From Lysinibacillus odysseyi 34hs-1 = NBRC 100172 (GTDB taxonomy: Bacteria > Bacillota > Bacilli > Bacillales_A > Planococcaceae): a stretch of 64,000 nt of DNA. Positions 1-9,192 of the stretch are shown one piece after another; the stretch's first letter is position 1; every line of letters starts with the position of its first letter. The stretch covers positions 363,906-427,905 of the forward strand of contig NZ_BCVX01000003.1 of the NCBI RefSeq assembly GCF_001591965.1, given 5' to 3'. A model generated the notes under the pieces. The model ran no database searches. It was not told the DNA's origin and worked only from the letters and a program-made list of their open reading frames with translations. A program made the position numbers and the translations under genes.

Positions 1-527
1 CTTCTCCGGCATATGGGAAGCAAAGCCATCAATGTCTTCGATGAAGCCCATATCAAATGCTAGGTCGGCTTCGTCTACTACTAAAATAGGGGCAGTATGC
101 ACAAGAAGAGCCCCTTCTTTCACCAAGTCTTTAATCCGTCCAGGCGTCCCTACTACAATATGGGGCTGTGTTTTTAATTTATCAATGGAACGCTGCTTAT
201 CTGTTCCACCTATAAACAGCTTTGCCTGGATATTTGTTTTTTCAATCAGCTGCTGAAGTGCATCAAAAATCTGCTGCGCTAGCTCGCGCGTAGGAGATGT
301 AATGACTGCCTGCACCTCCTGTCTTTCCTCTGCGATACGTTCAACAATCGGTAATAAAAAGCTATGTGTTTTTCCAGTACCTGTATGCGCTTGTCCAATG
401 GCACTTTTCCCTTTTAATACAAGCGGGATCATTTCTTTTTGAATTGGTGTCGGTTCTTTAAAACCCAGTTCTGCAATGGCGTCCTGCAAAAATGGCTTAA
501 ATTGATAATCTGTGTATTTTGACATTT
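1..527 (-). CDS. cshB: DEAD-box RNA helicase, CshB-like (C-terminal part beyond left edge)
   Basis: ATP-dependent RNA helicase of the DEAD-box family. About 175 N-terminal residues are present and the reading frame is open to the edge. Visible motifs in order: a Q-motif region (GFKEPTPIQ), motif I AHTGTGKT, motif Ia SPTRELAQQ, a GG pair, motif Ib TPGRI and motif II VDEAD; the helicase C-terminal domain lies off the window. The ATG at 525-527 is preceded on the minus strand by a GAGGAGTGAGTAA-type ribosome site. Divergent yqfQ and nearby ispH match the B. subtilis order cshB-yqfQ-ispH, which supports CshB (YqfR), a cold-associated helicase, over the other paralogues. The paralogue assignment rests on context; the family is certain. 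Confidence 0.9.
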
Positions 528-647
528 ACTCACTCCTCTTACATCTTTCCTATTGTAACATGAAACGGACATTTAGTAGACCATTTGCATATGATAGCTT
601 TAATCAAGCATTGCGTCAATTATTAATGCGAACGAAAGGAGAAAAGC

Positions 648-1208
648 ATGTATCCGTTTTATCGAAACAATCCATACCGAATGCCGATGGGTCCTTCTGC
701 TATGCCAAATAACATTCCGAATATGTCCCAAATGCCACAACAGATGCCTCAAATGCCTCAAATGCAGCAGATGCCAAATATGGGCAATGCCCCGAACATA
801 GGGAGTATGCCGAATATGGGTAATGTTCCGAACATGGGGAATATGCCGAATATGGGCAATATCCCGAACGCAGCCGGGGCCGCCGGAGCCGCTGGAGCGC
901 TCGGAGCAGTTGGAGCAGCAGCTTCACCATCCCGAATCGAACAGTTTTTACAATCTACAGGTCAGTTTATGCAAACTGCCCAAACGTATGCTCCATATGT
1001 TCAACAAGCAATGCCGATGCTAAAAAATCTACCTGCCCTCTTCAAGCTATACAAAGGTTTCCAAAGCATGCCTGATGCAACTCCAACGACCAAAGCAACG
1101 AGTTCAGGTGCAGCAGTTGCCTCAACCGGGAAATCTGCTTCCCGCTCCAATAGGCCATCTGTAGATACGACACCAAAGCCCTCTCTACCAAAAATCTACC
1201 AACCATAA
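648..1208 (+). CDS. yqfQ: YqfQ/VrrA-like Met-Pro-Asn repeat protein
   Basis: 186-residue low-complexity protein. Residues 1-41 are Met/Pro/Gln-rich, with repeats of the type QMP. Residues 42-77 are six tandem hexapeptides (MPNMGN, APNIGS, MPNMGN, VPNMGN, MPNMGN, IPNAAG) encoded by 18-bp units at 771-878. An Ala/Gly run follows, then a conserved-looking helical part (about residues 93-138) and a Ser/Thr/Pro-rich tail. Position between cshB and ispH matches B. subtilis yqfQ and the Bacillus anthracis vrrA locus, whose product carries a variable-number repeat. AAAGGAG lies 7 bases before the ATG. Function of the family is unknown; a surface or spore-coat role has been suggested for YqfQ-like proteins but nothing in this sequence proves it. 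There is no signal peptide. Confidence 0.75.
   Translation: MYPFYRNNPYRMPMGPSAMPNNIPNMSQMPQQMPQMPQMQQMPNMGNAPNIGSMPNMGNVPNMGNMPNMGNIPNAAGAAGAAGALGAVGAAASPSRIEQFLQSTGQFMQTAQTYAPYVQQAMPMLKNLPALFKLYKGFQSMPDATPTTKATSSGAAVASTGKSASRSNRPSVDTTPKPSLPKIYQP
771..878 (+). repeat. 18-bp coding tandem repeat (six units)
   Basis: Six adjoining in-frame 18-base units (starts 771, 789, 807, 825, 843, 861) of the type ATGCCGAATATGGGCAAT, encoding xPNMGN hexapeptides. Units 3 and 5 differ by one base; the last unit has decayed. This corresponds in position to the vrrA repeat used for strain typing in B. anthracis, so length variation between strains is likely. Confidence 0.85.
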
Positions 1209-1241
1209 AAGGAGGCCTCCTTTCGAGACCTCCTTTTTTAT
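1207..1241 (+). terminator. Rho-independent terminator of yqfQ
   Basis: GC-rich hairpin (GGAGG paired with CCTCC, with an inner CTC/GAG helix) directly after the yqfQ stop codon, followed by TTTTTT. Confidence 0.85.
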
Positions 1242-1277
1242 TAATTTAGCCGACTAATTAGCTTATAAATAGTTTCT

Positions 1278-1306
1278 TTGTATTAATGAATACGCTCCGT
1301 TATAAT
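1278..1306 (+). promoter_or_regulatory. Putative SigA promoter of ispH
   Basis: A perfect -10 TATAAT at 1301-1306 with a weak -35 (TTGTAT) 17 bases upstream, lying 31 bases before the chosen ispH start. Confidence 0.5.
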
Positions 1307-1337
1307 GGAAGAGACAAGCTTGAAAGGAGTTCGAAGC

Positions 1338-2306
1338 ATGGAAGTCATTAAAATTAATCCACGCGGCTATTGCTACGGGGTAGTTGATGCTATGGTAATC
1401 GCACGCAACGCAGCACTAGATAAAACATTACCACGACCAATCTACATTTTAGGCATGATTGTTCATAATAAACACGTAACAGATGCATTTGAGCAAGACG
1501 GGATTATCACATTAGACGGAGAAAACCGGAAAGAGATCATTGAAAAAGTAGAAACAGGTACGGTTATCTTCACTGCGCATGGAGTTTCTCCGGAAATACG
1601 CGAAATCGCCAAGCGTAAAGGTCTTGTATCAATTGATGCCACTTGCCCGGACGTTACCGTAACGCATGATTTAATCCGTGAAAAGTCGGCTAATGGCTAT
1701 GATATTATCTATATTGGTAAAAAAGGGCATCCTGAGCCGGAGGGTGCCATTGGTGTAGCTCCAGACCATGTCCACCTCGTCCAATCAATGAAGGATATTG
1801 ATGCTTTAGAGCTTGATAACCAAAAAATTCTTGTAACAAACCAGACGACTATGAGTCAGTGGGATGTAGCCTTTTTAATGGAGAGCTTGAAAGAGAAATT
1901 CCCGCATATAGAAGTGCATCAAGAAATTTGCTTAGCGACACAGGTACGTCAAGAAGCTGTTGCAGAGCAGGCAGGAAACGCAGACTTACTTATCGTTGTA
2001 GGAGATCCAAAATCCAATAACTCCAACCGTCTTACACAGGTATCGGTTGAAATAGCTGGTACGCCTTCCCACCGCATTGGAGATCTTTCCGAATTACAGA
2101 TTGACTGGCTGATGAATGTTGACAAAGTAGCGGTAACAGCAGGAGCTTCGACTCCTACACCGATTGTAAAGGAAGTTATCAGCTTCCTAGAAAAGTTTGA
2201 TAAAAATGATCCATCTACACACGAGATTGTTCGTACTGTAACGCTTGATAAAATTTTGCCGAAAATTAAAGAACCAAAACCAGTGGATAAAATTATGCCA
2301 TATTAA
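1338..2306 (+). CDS. ispH: 4-hydroxy-3-methylbut-2-enyl diphosphate reductase
   Basis: Last step of the MEP isoprenoid pathway: reduction of HMBPP to IPP and DMAPP by a [4Fe-4S] enzyme in the cytoplasm. The three cluster cysteines are seen at residues 12 (GYCYGV), 103 (DATCPDV) and 198 (EICLATQ). Substrate-binding histidines are present at 43, 81 (AHGVSPE) and 131 (GHPEPEG), and the SNNSNRL motif is at about 226. Length is 322 residues, normal for the Bacillus type. The start at 1338 is chosen because GAAAGGAG precedes it by 7 bases and homologues begin MEVIKI; an in-frame ATG at 1305 would add 11 residues with no ribosome site. It stands alone behind its own promoter and ends in a strong hairpin shared with the converging gene. 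Confidence 0.97.
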   Translation: MEVIKINPRGYCYGVVDAMVIARNAALDKTLPRPIYILGMIVHNKHVTDAFEQDGIITLDGENRKEIIEKVETGTVIFTAHGVSPEIREIAKRKGLVSIDATCPDVTVTHDLIREKSANGYDIIYIGKKGHPEPEGAIGVAPDHVHLVQSMKDIDALELDNQKILVTNQTTMSQWDVAFLMESLKEKFPHIEVHQEICLATQVRQEAVAEQAGNADLLIVVGDPKSNNSNRLTQVSVEIAGTPSHRIGDLSELQIDWLMNVDKVAVTAGASTPTPIVKEVISFLEKFDKNDPSTHEIVRTVTLDKILPKIKEPKPVDKIMPY

Positions 2307-2308
2307 TC

Positions 2309-2356
2309 GAAAGGAGCTTATTCGATAAGATATACTTATCGAATAAGCTCCTTTTA
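2309..2356. terminator. Bidirectional terminator between ispH and the convergent gene
   Basis: Near-perfect 20-bp inverted repeat (arms AAAGGAGCTTATTCGATAAG and its complement, 5-base loop), flanked by T-rich sequence on the ispH side. It abuts the stop codon of the minus-strand gene at 2357, so it can serve both transcripts. Confidence 0.9.
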
Positions 2357-2575
2357 TTATTTTTTACATGTAAACTCATAACTCGTCGTAAGGATAAATC
2401 CTTTTTCTACCACTTCCGCTGTCTTGCCGCTGTTTTCGCACTGCGTTTTTAAACGATCAATATTTTGGCTGCTGACAACACTCATCGCTATTGTAAATAG
2501 TAGTCCGATAACGGCGATGGCTATCCCGATGATAATCCACATTTTGCCGTTGTTAACTGTTTGTTGTTCCTTCAT
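2357..2575 (-). CDS. Small single-pass membrane protein of unknown function
   Basis: 72 residues: a short polar N-terminus, one strongly hydrophobic segment at about residues 12-34 (IIIGIAIAVIGLLFTIAMSVV), and a charged C-terminal part with two cysteines (CENSGK and FTCKK). With the C-terminus predicted outside, the cysteines could form a disulfide; that is inference. It follows yqfO by 12 bases and probably belongs to the trmK-yqfO transcript. I do not recognise a named family. Confidence 0.65.
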   Translation of the reverse strand: MKEQQTVNNGKMWIIIGIAIAVIGLLFTIAMSVVSSQNIDRLKTQCENSGKTAEVVEKGFILTTSYEFTCKK

Positions 2576-2587
2576 TTAAAATGCCCC

Positions 2588-3709
2588 TCATATGAATTTG
2601 AATGGTTCTGTATGAACTGTTGACTGGATAAACTGGATTGGCAGCTTTTTCTCTGTACACATTGTACTCATTTTTTCTACTACCCCTTTGATCATCACTT
2701 TCTCGACATGATGACCGGGATCTACAATATTCAAGCCATTCACCTCTGCGTCCTGTGCCACATGGAAGCCGATATCCCCTGTTACAAACACATCAGCTCC
2801 TGCATACTTTGCTGTACGGACATACTTATTACCGTCTCCGCCGATAACAGCAATCTTCTGCACGATTGAGTCAAGATCTCCTACAACGCGCAGTGCAGGG
2901 ACATCAAGCTGCACTTTTACCTGCTCGGCAAATTGCTTTAGAGTCATCGGCTCCTCTAACTTGCCAATACGACCAAGACCTTGTTCACTTACTTCAATCT
3001 CAAGCGGCCATAAATCATAGGCAGGTTCCTCATATGGATGGGCATTTAACATGGCCTTTAGTATTTTATTTTTCATACTTTCAGGGAACACAACCTCAAT
3101 TTTTTCTTCCTCTGTTACTTCTGCCTCCCCTACTTCACCTAAATAAGGGTCGGCTCCTTCGAGCACACGGAAACGCCCCCTACCGCTAAGGGTATAACTG
3201 CAGTGATCATACAGGCCGATTTTTCCTGCCCCGGCTTTTGCAAGTACACTCCGCATTTCCTGAGCATGGGCATCCGGAATGAAAACGGCAAGCTTCATCA
3301 TTTTCTCGCTAAATGTCGGCTCCAATATTCGCCGTTCTACAAGCCCAAGTGCATCAGCAAGAAGGTCATTCACCCCTCCTGGTGCTACATCAAGATTTGT
3401 ATGGGCAGCATAGACGGCTATATCGTTTTTCAACAGCTTTTCGTACAACTGACCTTGAGGGTTGTCCGTACGCAGATTACTTAGCTTTATAAAAATAGGT
3501 GGATGATGTGCGATGATTAATTCACAACCATTTTCAATCGCTTCGTCTACTACTGCATGTGTCACGTCCAATGTCACCAGCACCTTTGAAACTTGCTTGT
3601 TTAAAGTACCGATAGCCAGCCCTATTGGATCGTTCGGCATACAAGCATATTTTTTCGGTGACCAGCTTTCAAAAAGCTGAATGATTTCATGCCCATTTAC
3701 TGCTTTCAT
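2588..3709 (-). CDS. yqfO: Nif3-like dinuclear metal-centre protein YqfO
   Basis: 373-residue NIF3/DUF34 family protein. N- and C-terminal NIF3 halves carry the metal-binding motifs: HHPPIF near residue 68, HTNLD near 104, and the C-terminal GGDGNKY, GDIGFH and DPGHH segments. They are split by an inserted PII-like domain of about 100 residues (roughly 130-240, containing HPYEEPAYD), as in the long Bacillus form. The exact biochemical role of the family is unsettled; GTP cyclohydrolase-like and chaperone roles have been proposed. The ATG overlaps the trmK stop by 4 bases (ATGA), implying translational coupling. Confidence 0.93.
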   Translation of the reverse strand: MKAVNGHEIIQLFESWSPKKYACMPNDPIGLAIGTLNKQVSKVLVTLDVTHAVVDEAIENGCELIIAHHPPIFIKLSNLRTDNPQGQLYEKLLKNDIAVYAAHTNLDVAPGGVNDLLADALGLVERRILEPTFSEKMMKLAVFIPDAHAQEMRSVLAKAGAGKIGLYDHCSYTLSGRGRFRVLEGADPYLGEVGEAEVTEEEKIEVVFPESMKNKILKAMLNAHPYEEPAYDLWPLEIEVSEQGLGRIGKLEEPMTLKQFAEQVKVQLDVPALRVVGDLDSIVQKIAVIGGDGNKYVRTAKYAGADVFVTGDIGFHVAQDAEVNGLNIVDPGHHVEKVMIKGVVEKMSTMCTEKKLPIQFIQSTVHTEPFKFI

Positions 3710-4401
3710 ACAAGCGCCTCCTTCACTAATTCGATCAGATGATGCAATTCTGCACGTTTCTCTTCAACCTCAGGGGTAGCCTCCGCTTTTTCGATTGATT
3801 GTAGCACGCGTTGCCAATTAGCAATTTCTTTTGACCATTTTTCTATAAACACATCAGATTTAGCAGCGAGTAACTGTTTGCCAAGCAGCACCTCAGCCTC
3901 TGTAAGCAGTTCTTCTCCGCGCTGCAGAACCAAGATCTCATAAACCTTGCCGTCCTCTTCTAAAATTTCCTCATTTAATAGAGCCCAACCATTTTGCAAT
4001 GCCCATTCACGAATAACCTTTGCATGGATATTAGGCTGCAGCACGAGACGTGTTACATTCTCCAGCGCCTGTGGATGTTTCTCCAGAATCGAAACAATCA
4101 ACGGCCCTCCCATACCGGCAATTGTCACTGTATCTACTTTATCTTCCGGTTGTACGGCCGCAAGCCCATCCGCCAGGCGAACGGTGATATTTCCCGTCAA
4201 CCCTTCAGTACGAACCTGCCGTACAGCCGACTCATAAGGTCCCTTCACTACTTCTCCTGCTACTGCCCGGCTGATAACATTTTTATGTACCAAATAGCAA
4301 GGCAAATAAGCATGGTCACTCCCAATATCTGCTAGTACGGCTCCTGTTGGCACAAATGATGCCACTGCTTCTAGACGTTTAGAAAGCTTTTGTGCGTTCA
4401 T
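3706..4401 (-). CDS. trmK: tRNA (adenine(22)-N(1))-methyltransferase
   Basis: SAM-dependent enzyme that makes m1A22 in tRNA, Rossmann fold. SAM motif DIGSDHAYLPCYLV is at residues 25-38, GMGGPLI (catalytic region) near 96, and a C-terminal coiled-coil part runs from about 165 to the end. 231 residues, normal for the family. The start has a GAGAGGG-type ribosome site 8 bases upstream. First gene of a trmK-yqfO pair, the usual arrangement downstream of cccA and sigA in Bacillales. Confidence 0.94.
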   Translation of the reverse strand: MNAQKLSKRLEAVASFVPTGAVLADIGSDHAYLPCYLVHKNVISRAVAGEVVKGPYESAVRQVRTEGLTGNITVRLADGLAAVQPEDKVDTVTIAGMGGPLIVSILEKHPQALENVTRLVLQPNIHAKVIREWALQNGWALLNEEILEEDGKVYEILVLQRGEELLTEAEVLLGKQLLAAKSDVFIEKWSKEIANWQRVLQSIEKAEATPEVEEKRAELHHLIELVKEALV

Positions 4402-4443
4402 ATAAATCCCTCTCTTCTCTAATTCCCGTTCAAAACCATTATA

Positions 4444-4484
4444 TAAAAAAATAAATCCCCAGTCGCCTAAACGACTAAGGATTT
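4444..4484 (-). terminator. Terminator of cccA
   Basis: Minus-strand hairpin with AATCC/GGATT and AGTCG/CGACT helices, followed on the minus strand by TTTATTTTTTTAT. Confidence 0.85.
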
Positions 4485-4492
4485 TAGTAGGA

Positions 4493-4840
4493 TTATTTTA
4501 AACCAGAGATGTATTCAGCAATAGCATCTGCTTCTGCTTCATCTTTAATAACAGCAGGCATAGCGCCTTGGCCATTCATTACTACCTCTTTTACATGCGC
4601 AGCATCCAAGCCTGTAGTTAAGTTTGGACCCATGCCGCCAGTTAAGTCGCCACCGTGACAGCCAACACAAGATTTTTGTACGATTGCTTCTGCATCGATG
4701 TCTGCTGTAGCTTCACCGCCGCTCTCGCCAGCTTCTTTTGCTTCATCCTTGCTTCCAGCGCCCCCTAATGACATGAAGAAAATAAGTCCGATACCGAATG
4801 CCATAATAAGAACGTAAGGAATAAGTGGATTGTTTCTCAT
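4493..4840 (-). CDS. cccA: Membrane-anchored cytochrome c550
   Basis: 115 residues. An uncleaved membrane anchor is at about residues 9-27, followed by a Gly/Glu/Ala-rich flexible linker (to about 52), then a small c-type cytochrome domain. The heme-binding CVGCH is at residues 58-62 and the axial methionine probably lies in GAMPAVI (Met94). Electron carrier on the outer face of the membrane, part of the respiratory chain. GAGGGAGGG precedes the ATG. Position next to trmK and sigA is the same as in B. subtilis. Confidence 0.93.
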   Translation of the reverse strand: MRNNPLIPYVLIMAFGIGLIFFMSLGGAGSKDEAKEAGESGGEATADIDAEAIVQKSCVGCHGGDLTGGMGPNLTTGLDAAHVKEVVMNGQGAMPAVIKDEAEADAIAEYISGLK

Positions 4841-5154
4841 AGTGTGTACCCTCCCTCATTTTAAAGCTTCTTCTATAAATATAGAATCAATTCAACAATC
4901 ATTATTGTACTGCATTACTGAAGAAACGGAAAGACCTAAACACCAACTTTTCTTCTCTTTGTAACAATTTTGACATTTATGCGTCAATATCCGATTGTTG
5001 GAAAAATACAACTACTAATGCAAATAAAAGTAAACACTTTCAGATAAATAAGCCATACCACTATTTTAATATAGTTTAGAAAAGCGAATATATCCGAAAC
5101 TTCTTCTATTTTCAGCATTTTATTGAGCTATACTGCTTTTGTAACGCACTTTTT
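4841..5154. other. Intergenic stretch upstream of cccA
   Basis: AT-rich 314-base gap; I see no gene. It must contain the cccA promoter (minus strand) and the end of the preceding transcript, but I could not pick out a convincing -35/-10 pair or a terminator hairpin. Confidence 0.5.
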
Positions 5155-5712
5155 TTACCTATTTATCACCATGTAAATGATAATCGCTAAAACTCCCAAT
5201 GTGCCTGAAACTGTAAAATATATGAGCTTCATGTAGATGCCTGATAATAACCAGAAGACACAATTTCCTATAAGCACGCTATATAAAGCAGTATTGTTTT
5301 CTGGAAAATAGGCTAAACTTAGTTTGACCGAAAGCCCAAATAATATGAGGGCTCCGCTTATATATAATATAGGCGCTAATAGCTGCTTTTTCTTTGTATA
5401 GTAAAATGCGCCAACGATGCTTGCAATTGCAAGCAGGAGGGCAGGGATACTAACAATCCATATTGCCTTGGTTGTAAATAGCAGCACAAAGAGGAAAAGG
5501 GCTAAACAAGGGATGACGATAAGAATCCGCCTCCCTTTCCGTTTTTCCTGAGCCTTTACTGACTGTTTTGCATCACCTGCTGTTTCTTTATTATGGGATT
5601 CGCCTTCTGTGTAAAGGGTCATTAAAAAGTCGCAGTAATGCTCTGGCAGCAGCTTATTCTGCTTCCAAAAGGCAATTTCATTAATAATAATTTGTTTTCG
5701 TTGATTGGCCAT
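5155..5712 (-). CDS. Multi-pass membrane protein of unknown function
   Basis: 185 residues. A soluble N-terminal part (about 1-60, containing the segment LLPEHYCDFLMTLYTEG) is followed by a KRKGRR basic turn and about five hydrophobic segments (roughly 65-80, 84-104, 111-127, 134-152, 160-180). Proteins with this kind of N-terminus followed by a DUF2157-like membrane part occur in Lysinibacillus-type genomes, but I do not assign a function. GGAGAAACGTCT precedes the ATG. It stands alone between cccA and sigA. Confidence 0.7.
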   Translation of the reverse strand: MANQRKQIIINEIAFWKQNKLLPEHYCDFLMTLYTEGESHNKETAGDAKQSVKAQEKRKGRRILIVIPCLALFLFVLLFTTKAIWIVSIPALLLAIASIVGAFYYTKKKQLLAPILYISGALILFGLSVKLSLAYFPENNTALYSVLIGNCVFWLLSGIYMKLIYFTVSGTLGVLAIIIYMVINR

Positions 5713-5945
5713 AGACGTTTCTCCAGAATTTATATGTTTTATAAAACTATTCTAATAGAAGCAAGGCACATTCGACATCCGTAAAAAGTAGCAATATCCT
5801 TTTTTACCTTTTTGCTGTAAGAGACTTCTGTATCTGATACGAAGGATTGGAAATAGGGAAAAATGTTTACCTAGCGCTGTTTTATCAACATGTTTTTTGT
5901 AAGATGCTAACAAAATGGATTTGTCTTAAGAATACATTGTTCCAC

Positions 5946-5981
5946 GCAAAAAGCACCTTAAGAAATTTTTCTTAAGGTGCT
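5946..5981 (-). terminator. Terminator of the dnaG-sigA operon
   Basis: Perfect hairpin AGCACCTTAAGAAA/TTTCTTAAGGTGCT with a very small loop; the minus strand then reads TTTTTGCG. Confidence 0.92.
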
Positions 5982-5989
5982 GCGAACCC

Positions 5990-7114
5990 TTACTCTAAAA
6001 AGTCCTTTAAACGTTTCGAGCGGGATGGGTGGCGCAATTTACGTAGAGCTTTCGCTTCAATTTGGCGAATACGCTCACGTGTAACACCAAATACTTTCCC
6101 TACTTCTTCTAACGTACGTGTACGGCCGTCATCTAACCCAAAACGGAGGCGTAGAACGTTTTCTTCACGATCTGTCAATGTGTCCAGAACGTCCTCTAAC
6201 TGCTCTTTCAATAATTCATAAGCTGCATGGTCTGACGGTGATTGGGCTTCCGAGTCTTCAATGAAGTCTCCTAAGTGAGAATCATCCTCTTCCCCAATCG
6301 GTGTTTCAAGAGAAACTGGTTCCTGTGCGATTTTTAAAATCTCACGCACCTTTTCAGGCGTTAGATCCATTTCTTCACCGATTTCTTCCGGAGTTGGTTC
6401 ACGCCCTAAATCTTGCAGTAGCTGGCGTTGAACGCGAATTAATTTATTGATTGTTTCAACCATGTGTACCGGGATACGGATTGTACGCGCCTGATCGGCA
6501 ATCGCACGTGTAATGGCCTGGCGAATCCACCAAGTAGCATATGTCGAGAATTTAAATCCTTTTCGGTGGTCAAACTTTTCAACCGCTTTAATTAAACCCA
6601 TATTTCCTTCCTGAATTAAATCAAGGAAGAGCATGCCGCGCCCTACGTACCGTTTGGCGATCGATACGACGAGACGTAAATTTGCCTCTGCAAGACGTTT
6701 TCGTGCTTCTTCATCCCCTTGTTCAATACGTTCTGCCAGACGGATCTCTTCTTCTGCAGAAAGCAAATCAACACGGCCGATTTCTTTTAAATACATGCGA
6801 ACTGGGTCATTAATTTTTACACCAGGAGGAACACTTAAATCATTTAAGTCGAATGCTTCTTCGCTCGCTTCTTGCTTTGATAGCGCCTCTTCCTCAAATT
6901 CTTCCTTACCTTCCACCTGCACATCATTTTTTTCAATTTCATCAGCAAAGTTAAATACTTCTTCCGTATCTAAATCAAATGATGCAAGCTTTTCTGAAAT
7001 TTCTTTCATGGAAATTTCGCCATCTTGTTTTGCTTTGGCTTTAAGAAGAGTTTTCACCTCATCTAAAGTAAGTTCATTTCCTGTTTCTTTCGAACGTTCT
7101 GACTTGTCCGCCAT
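5990..7114 (-). CDS. sigA: Primary RNA polymerase sigma factor SigA (RpoD)
   Basis: 374 residues, the standard Bacillus length. A short acidic region 1.1 occupies roughly 1-90. Region 1.2 contains [17 protein letters not shown]; region 2 contains [22 protein letters not shown] and [17 protein letters not shown] (the -10 recognition helix); region 3 follows; region 4.2 ends in [19 protein letters not shown] (the -35 helix). The ATG has GAAGGAGG 7 bases upstream. It lies 33 bases downstream of dnaG, the classic macromolecular-synthesis operon, and ends in a strong terminator. Confidence 0.98.
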   Translation of the reverse strand: MADKSERSKETGNELTLDEVKTLLKAKAKQDGEISMKEISEKLASFDLDTEEVFNFADEIEKNDVQVEGKEEFEEEALSKQEASEEAFDLNDLSVPPGVKINDPVRMYLKEIGRVDLLSAEEEIRLAERIEQGDEEARKRLAEANLRLVVSIAKRYVGRGMLFLDLIQEGNMGLIKAVEKFDHRKGFKFSTYATWWIRQAITRAIADQARTIRIPVHMVETINKLIRVQRQLLQDLGREPTPEEIGEEMDLTPEKVREILKIAQEPVSLETPIGEEDDSHLGDFIEDSEAQSPSDHAAYELLKEQLEDVLDTLTDREENVLRLRFGLDDGRTRTLEEVGKVFGVTRERIRQIEAKALRKLRHPSRSKRLKDFLE

Positions 7115-7147
7115 AAACCTTCCTCCTTCTATGCAAACCGAATCGGA

Positions 7148-8971
7148 TCACATGCTTGCTAGCTGCCGCTTCAGCTGAATCTGCTTTGCGACTAAATCAC
7201 GAGCACGTAAATAATCAAACATTTTCTCCGCTTCTTTACTTTCATGAATTAAATTATCTATTTCAATCTGGATGCGGTATTTTTTCAGGTGCTTCAAACA
7301 ATCAGCCACTTCTAGATCCCCATGGTCAGGGTCCCGCTCCACTAGGGCTGCCTCCATTACTATTTTACGGAGATCTGCTTCATCCAACAGTTCTACAAAA
7401 CGGTGATAGTCAGAAGAGGAGTATTCCTCATAAAACCCAATCAACTTAATGAAAACCGTTTTGTAATCATCCCGAATAAATGGATCCGGCTCTTCACTGT
7501 TTAAAATTTTGTCAACCACGTATACATTATGAAGCATATGCGCGAGCAACAAACGTTCTGCACGCTCCGTAGCAGTCAATGGCTTAGTTTGTACCGGAAC
7601 ATGCTGATTTACCAGCCCTATTTTTTTTTCAGTCTGTTTATGATGCTTTACTTGCTCCCCTTCAAACTTGCGGTACTCGGCTTCGATAGCTTCCTTCGTA
7701 ATGTTCGTCTCTTTTGCGAGCTGATTAATGTATAGATCCCGCTCAATTGGAGACGTTTTACCGACTAAATGTCCAAGCACCTCATGAATATATTGGAACG
7801 TATCATTTTCAAACTGGAAGTTTTTTCCCCGTCTTGCATGCATCATCATAAATGCAATATAGGCAAACGGTTTTTCTAATATTTGATTGGTAAAACTCTC
7901 TGCGCCGTAACGATGAATGTAATCATCCGGGTCGAGTTTATCAGGCAATACCGCAACCTCGATTTTAAGCCTTTCCGCCTGTAACATTTCCGCTGCACGC
8001 TTGGCAGCCTCAAAACCAGCATTGTCCCCATCATAGCAAATCGTAATTTGCTCCACTAAGCGCTTGAGCTTTTGGACATGCTGAGGTGTAAGTGACGTAC
8101 CCATCGTTGCGACAGCGTTGTGTACACCGGCCCGGTTTGCAGCCAGCACATCGATGAATCCTTCCATTAAGACGGCCTTTCTTGTCTTGCGGATCGATGC
8201 ACGTGCCTTATCGAGATTATAGAGAACCTGACTTTTATGAAAAATCGGTGATTCCGGACTATTTAAATATTTTGCTTCATCTGCATCACTATTTAAGATT
8301 CGCCCTGAAAACGCAATTACCTTTCCATTTTCATCACGAATTGGAAACATTATTCGCCCGCGGAAACGATCAAAATAACTATCATCAATTTCCTTATGAA
8401 TAATTAGGCCGCATGTTGCCATATCCTCTAACATAAAACCTTTTCGTTCGAGGAGTGTTGCAAGAGCATCCCATTTCGGTAAAGCCCAGCCGATTTTATG
8501 AGTGTCAATGAGCTCGCGTGTAAAACCGCGTTCCATTAAATATTGTAATGCCTGCTCCCCGTCTTCTGTATTGACAAGCAAATGATGATAAAACTCGGTC
8601 GCAAACTCATGTGCATCCAGCATCTTCAGCTCTGTTGGAGAAAGGCCTTTCGCTCCTCCTGCATTTTGCGGCTGCACATCTACCTGTACACCAACTCGTT
8701 CTGCCAGCTTGGCCACAGCGTCGGGAAAAGGAATATTTTCTATATCCATCACAAAGGTAATGGCATTTCCACCTGCTCCACAGCCAAAGCAGTGAAAAAT
8801 CTGCTTATCCTGTGACACCGAAAAAGAAGGAGTCTGCTCGCCGTGAAATGGACATAATCCAAACCAGTTGCGTCCTCTCTTTGTCAACTGCATATAGTCG
8901 CTGATGACATCAACTATATCGGACTGCGAACGAATCTCCTCAATTAACTGTTCAGGAATTTTCCCAGTCAT
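7148..8971 (-). CDS. dnaG: DNA primase
   Basis: 607 residues; synthesises RNA primers at the replication fork. The CHC2 zinc finger has ligands Cys40, His43, Cys61 and Cys64. The Toprim core has EGFIDVLAANRAG and the metal-binding CYDGDNAG. The C-terminal DnaB-helicase-interacting domain begins at about residue 440. The start MTGKIPEQ matches homologues, although the ribosome site (AATGGTGATT) is weak. The gene is followed by sigA on the same transcript. Confidence 0.97.
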   Translation of the reverse strand: MTGKIPEQLIEEIRSQSDIVDVISDYMQLTKRGRNWFGLCPFHGEQTPSFSVSQDKQIFHCFGCGAGGNAITFVMDIENIPFPDAVAKLAERVGVQVDVQPQNAGGAKGLSPTELKMLDAHEFATEFYHHLLVNTEDGEQALQYLMERGFTRELIDTHKIGWALPKWDALATLLERKGFMLEDMATCGLIIHKEIDDSYFDRFRGRIMFPIRDENGKVIAFSGRILNSDADEAKYLNSPESPIFHKSQVLYNLDKARASIRKTRKAVLMEGFIDVLAANRAGVHNAVATMGTSLTPQHVQKLKRLVEQITICYDGDNAGFEAAKRAAEMLQAERLKIEVAVLPDKLDPDDYIHRYGAESFTNQILEKPFAYIAFMMMHARRGKNFQFENDTFQYIHEVLGHLVGKTSPIERDLYINQLAKETNITKEAIEAEYRKFEGEQVKHHKQTEKKIGLVNQHVPVQTKPLTATERAERLLLAHMLHNVYVVDKILNSEEPDPFIRDDYKTVFIKLIGFYEEYSSSDYHRFVELLDEADLRKIVMEAALVERDPDHGDLEVADCLKHLKKYRIQIEIDNLIHESKEAEKMFDYLRARDLVAKQIQLKRQLASM

Positions 8972-9149
8972 GTAATCACCATTCTTTTTTTGTCCTTAAA
9001 CACAATTCGAGATAAAATGAAAAAACCCTTTAAATTTCGACAAAAAATTTAATATTTTTCATACTATCGTCTCTATGTGAGTATTTTTACCACAATTTTA
9101 TTATTATAAAACAATTCACAAAATAATTCCATATTTTTTTACTAAAAAA

Positions 9150-9188
9150 AACGTGAAAAAACCTCCTCCTTTATTAGAGGCGGTTTTA
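9150..9188 (-). terminator. Terminator of the ccpN-ppsR operon
   Basis: Minus-strand hairpin (AACCGCCTC.../...GGAGGAGGTT with one mismatch) followed by a T-run. Confidence 0.8.
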
Positions 9189-9192
9189 TCGG

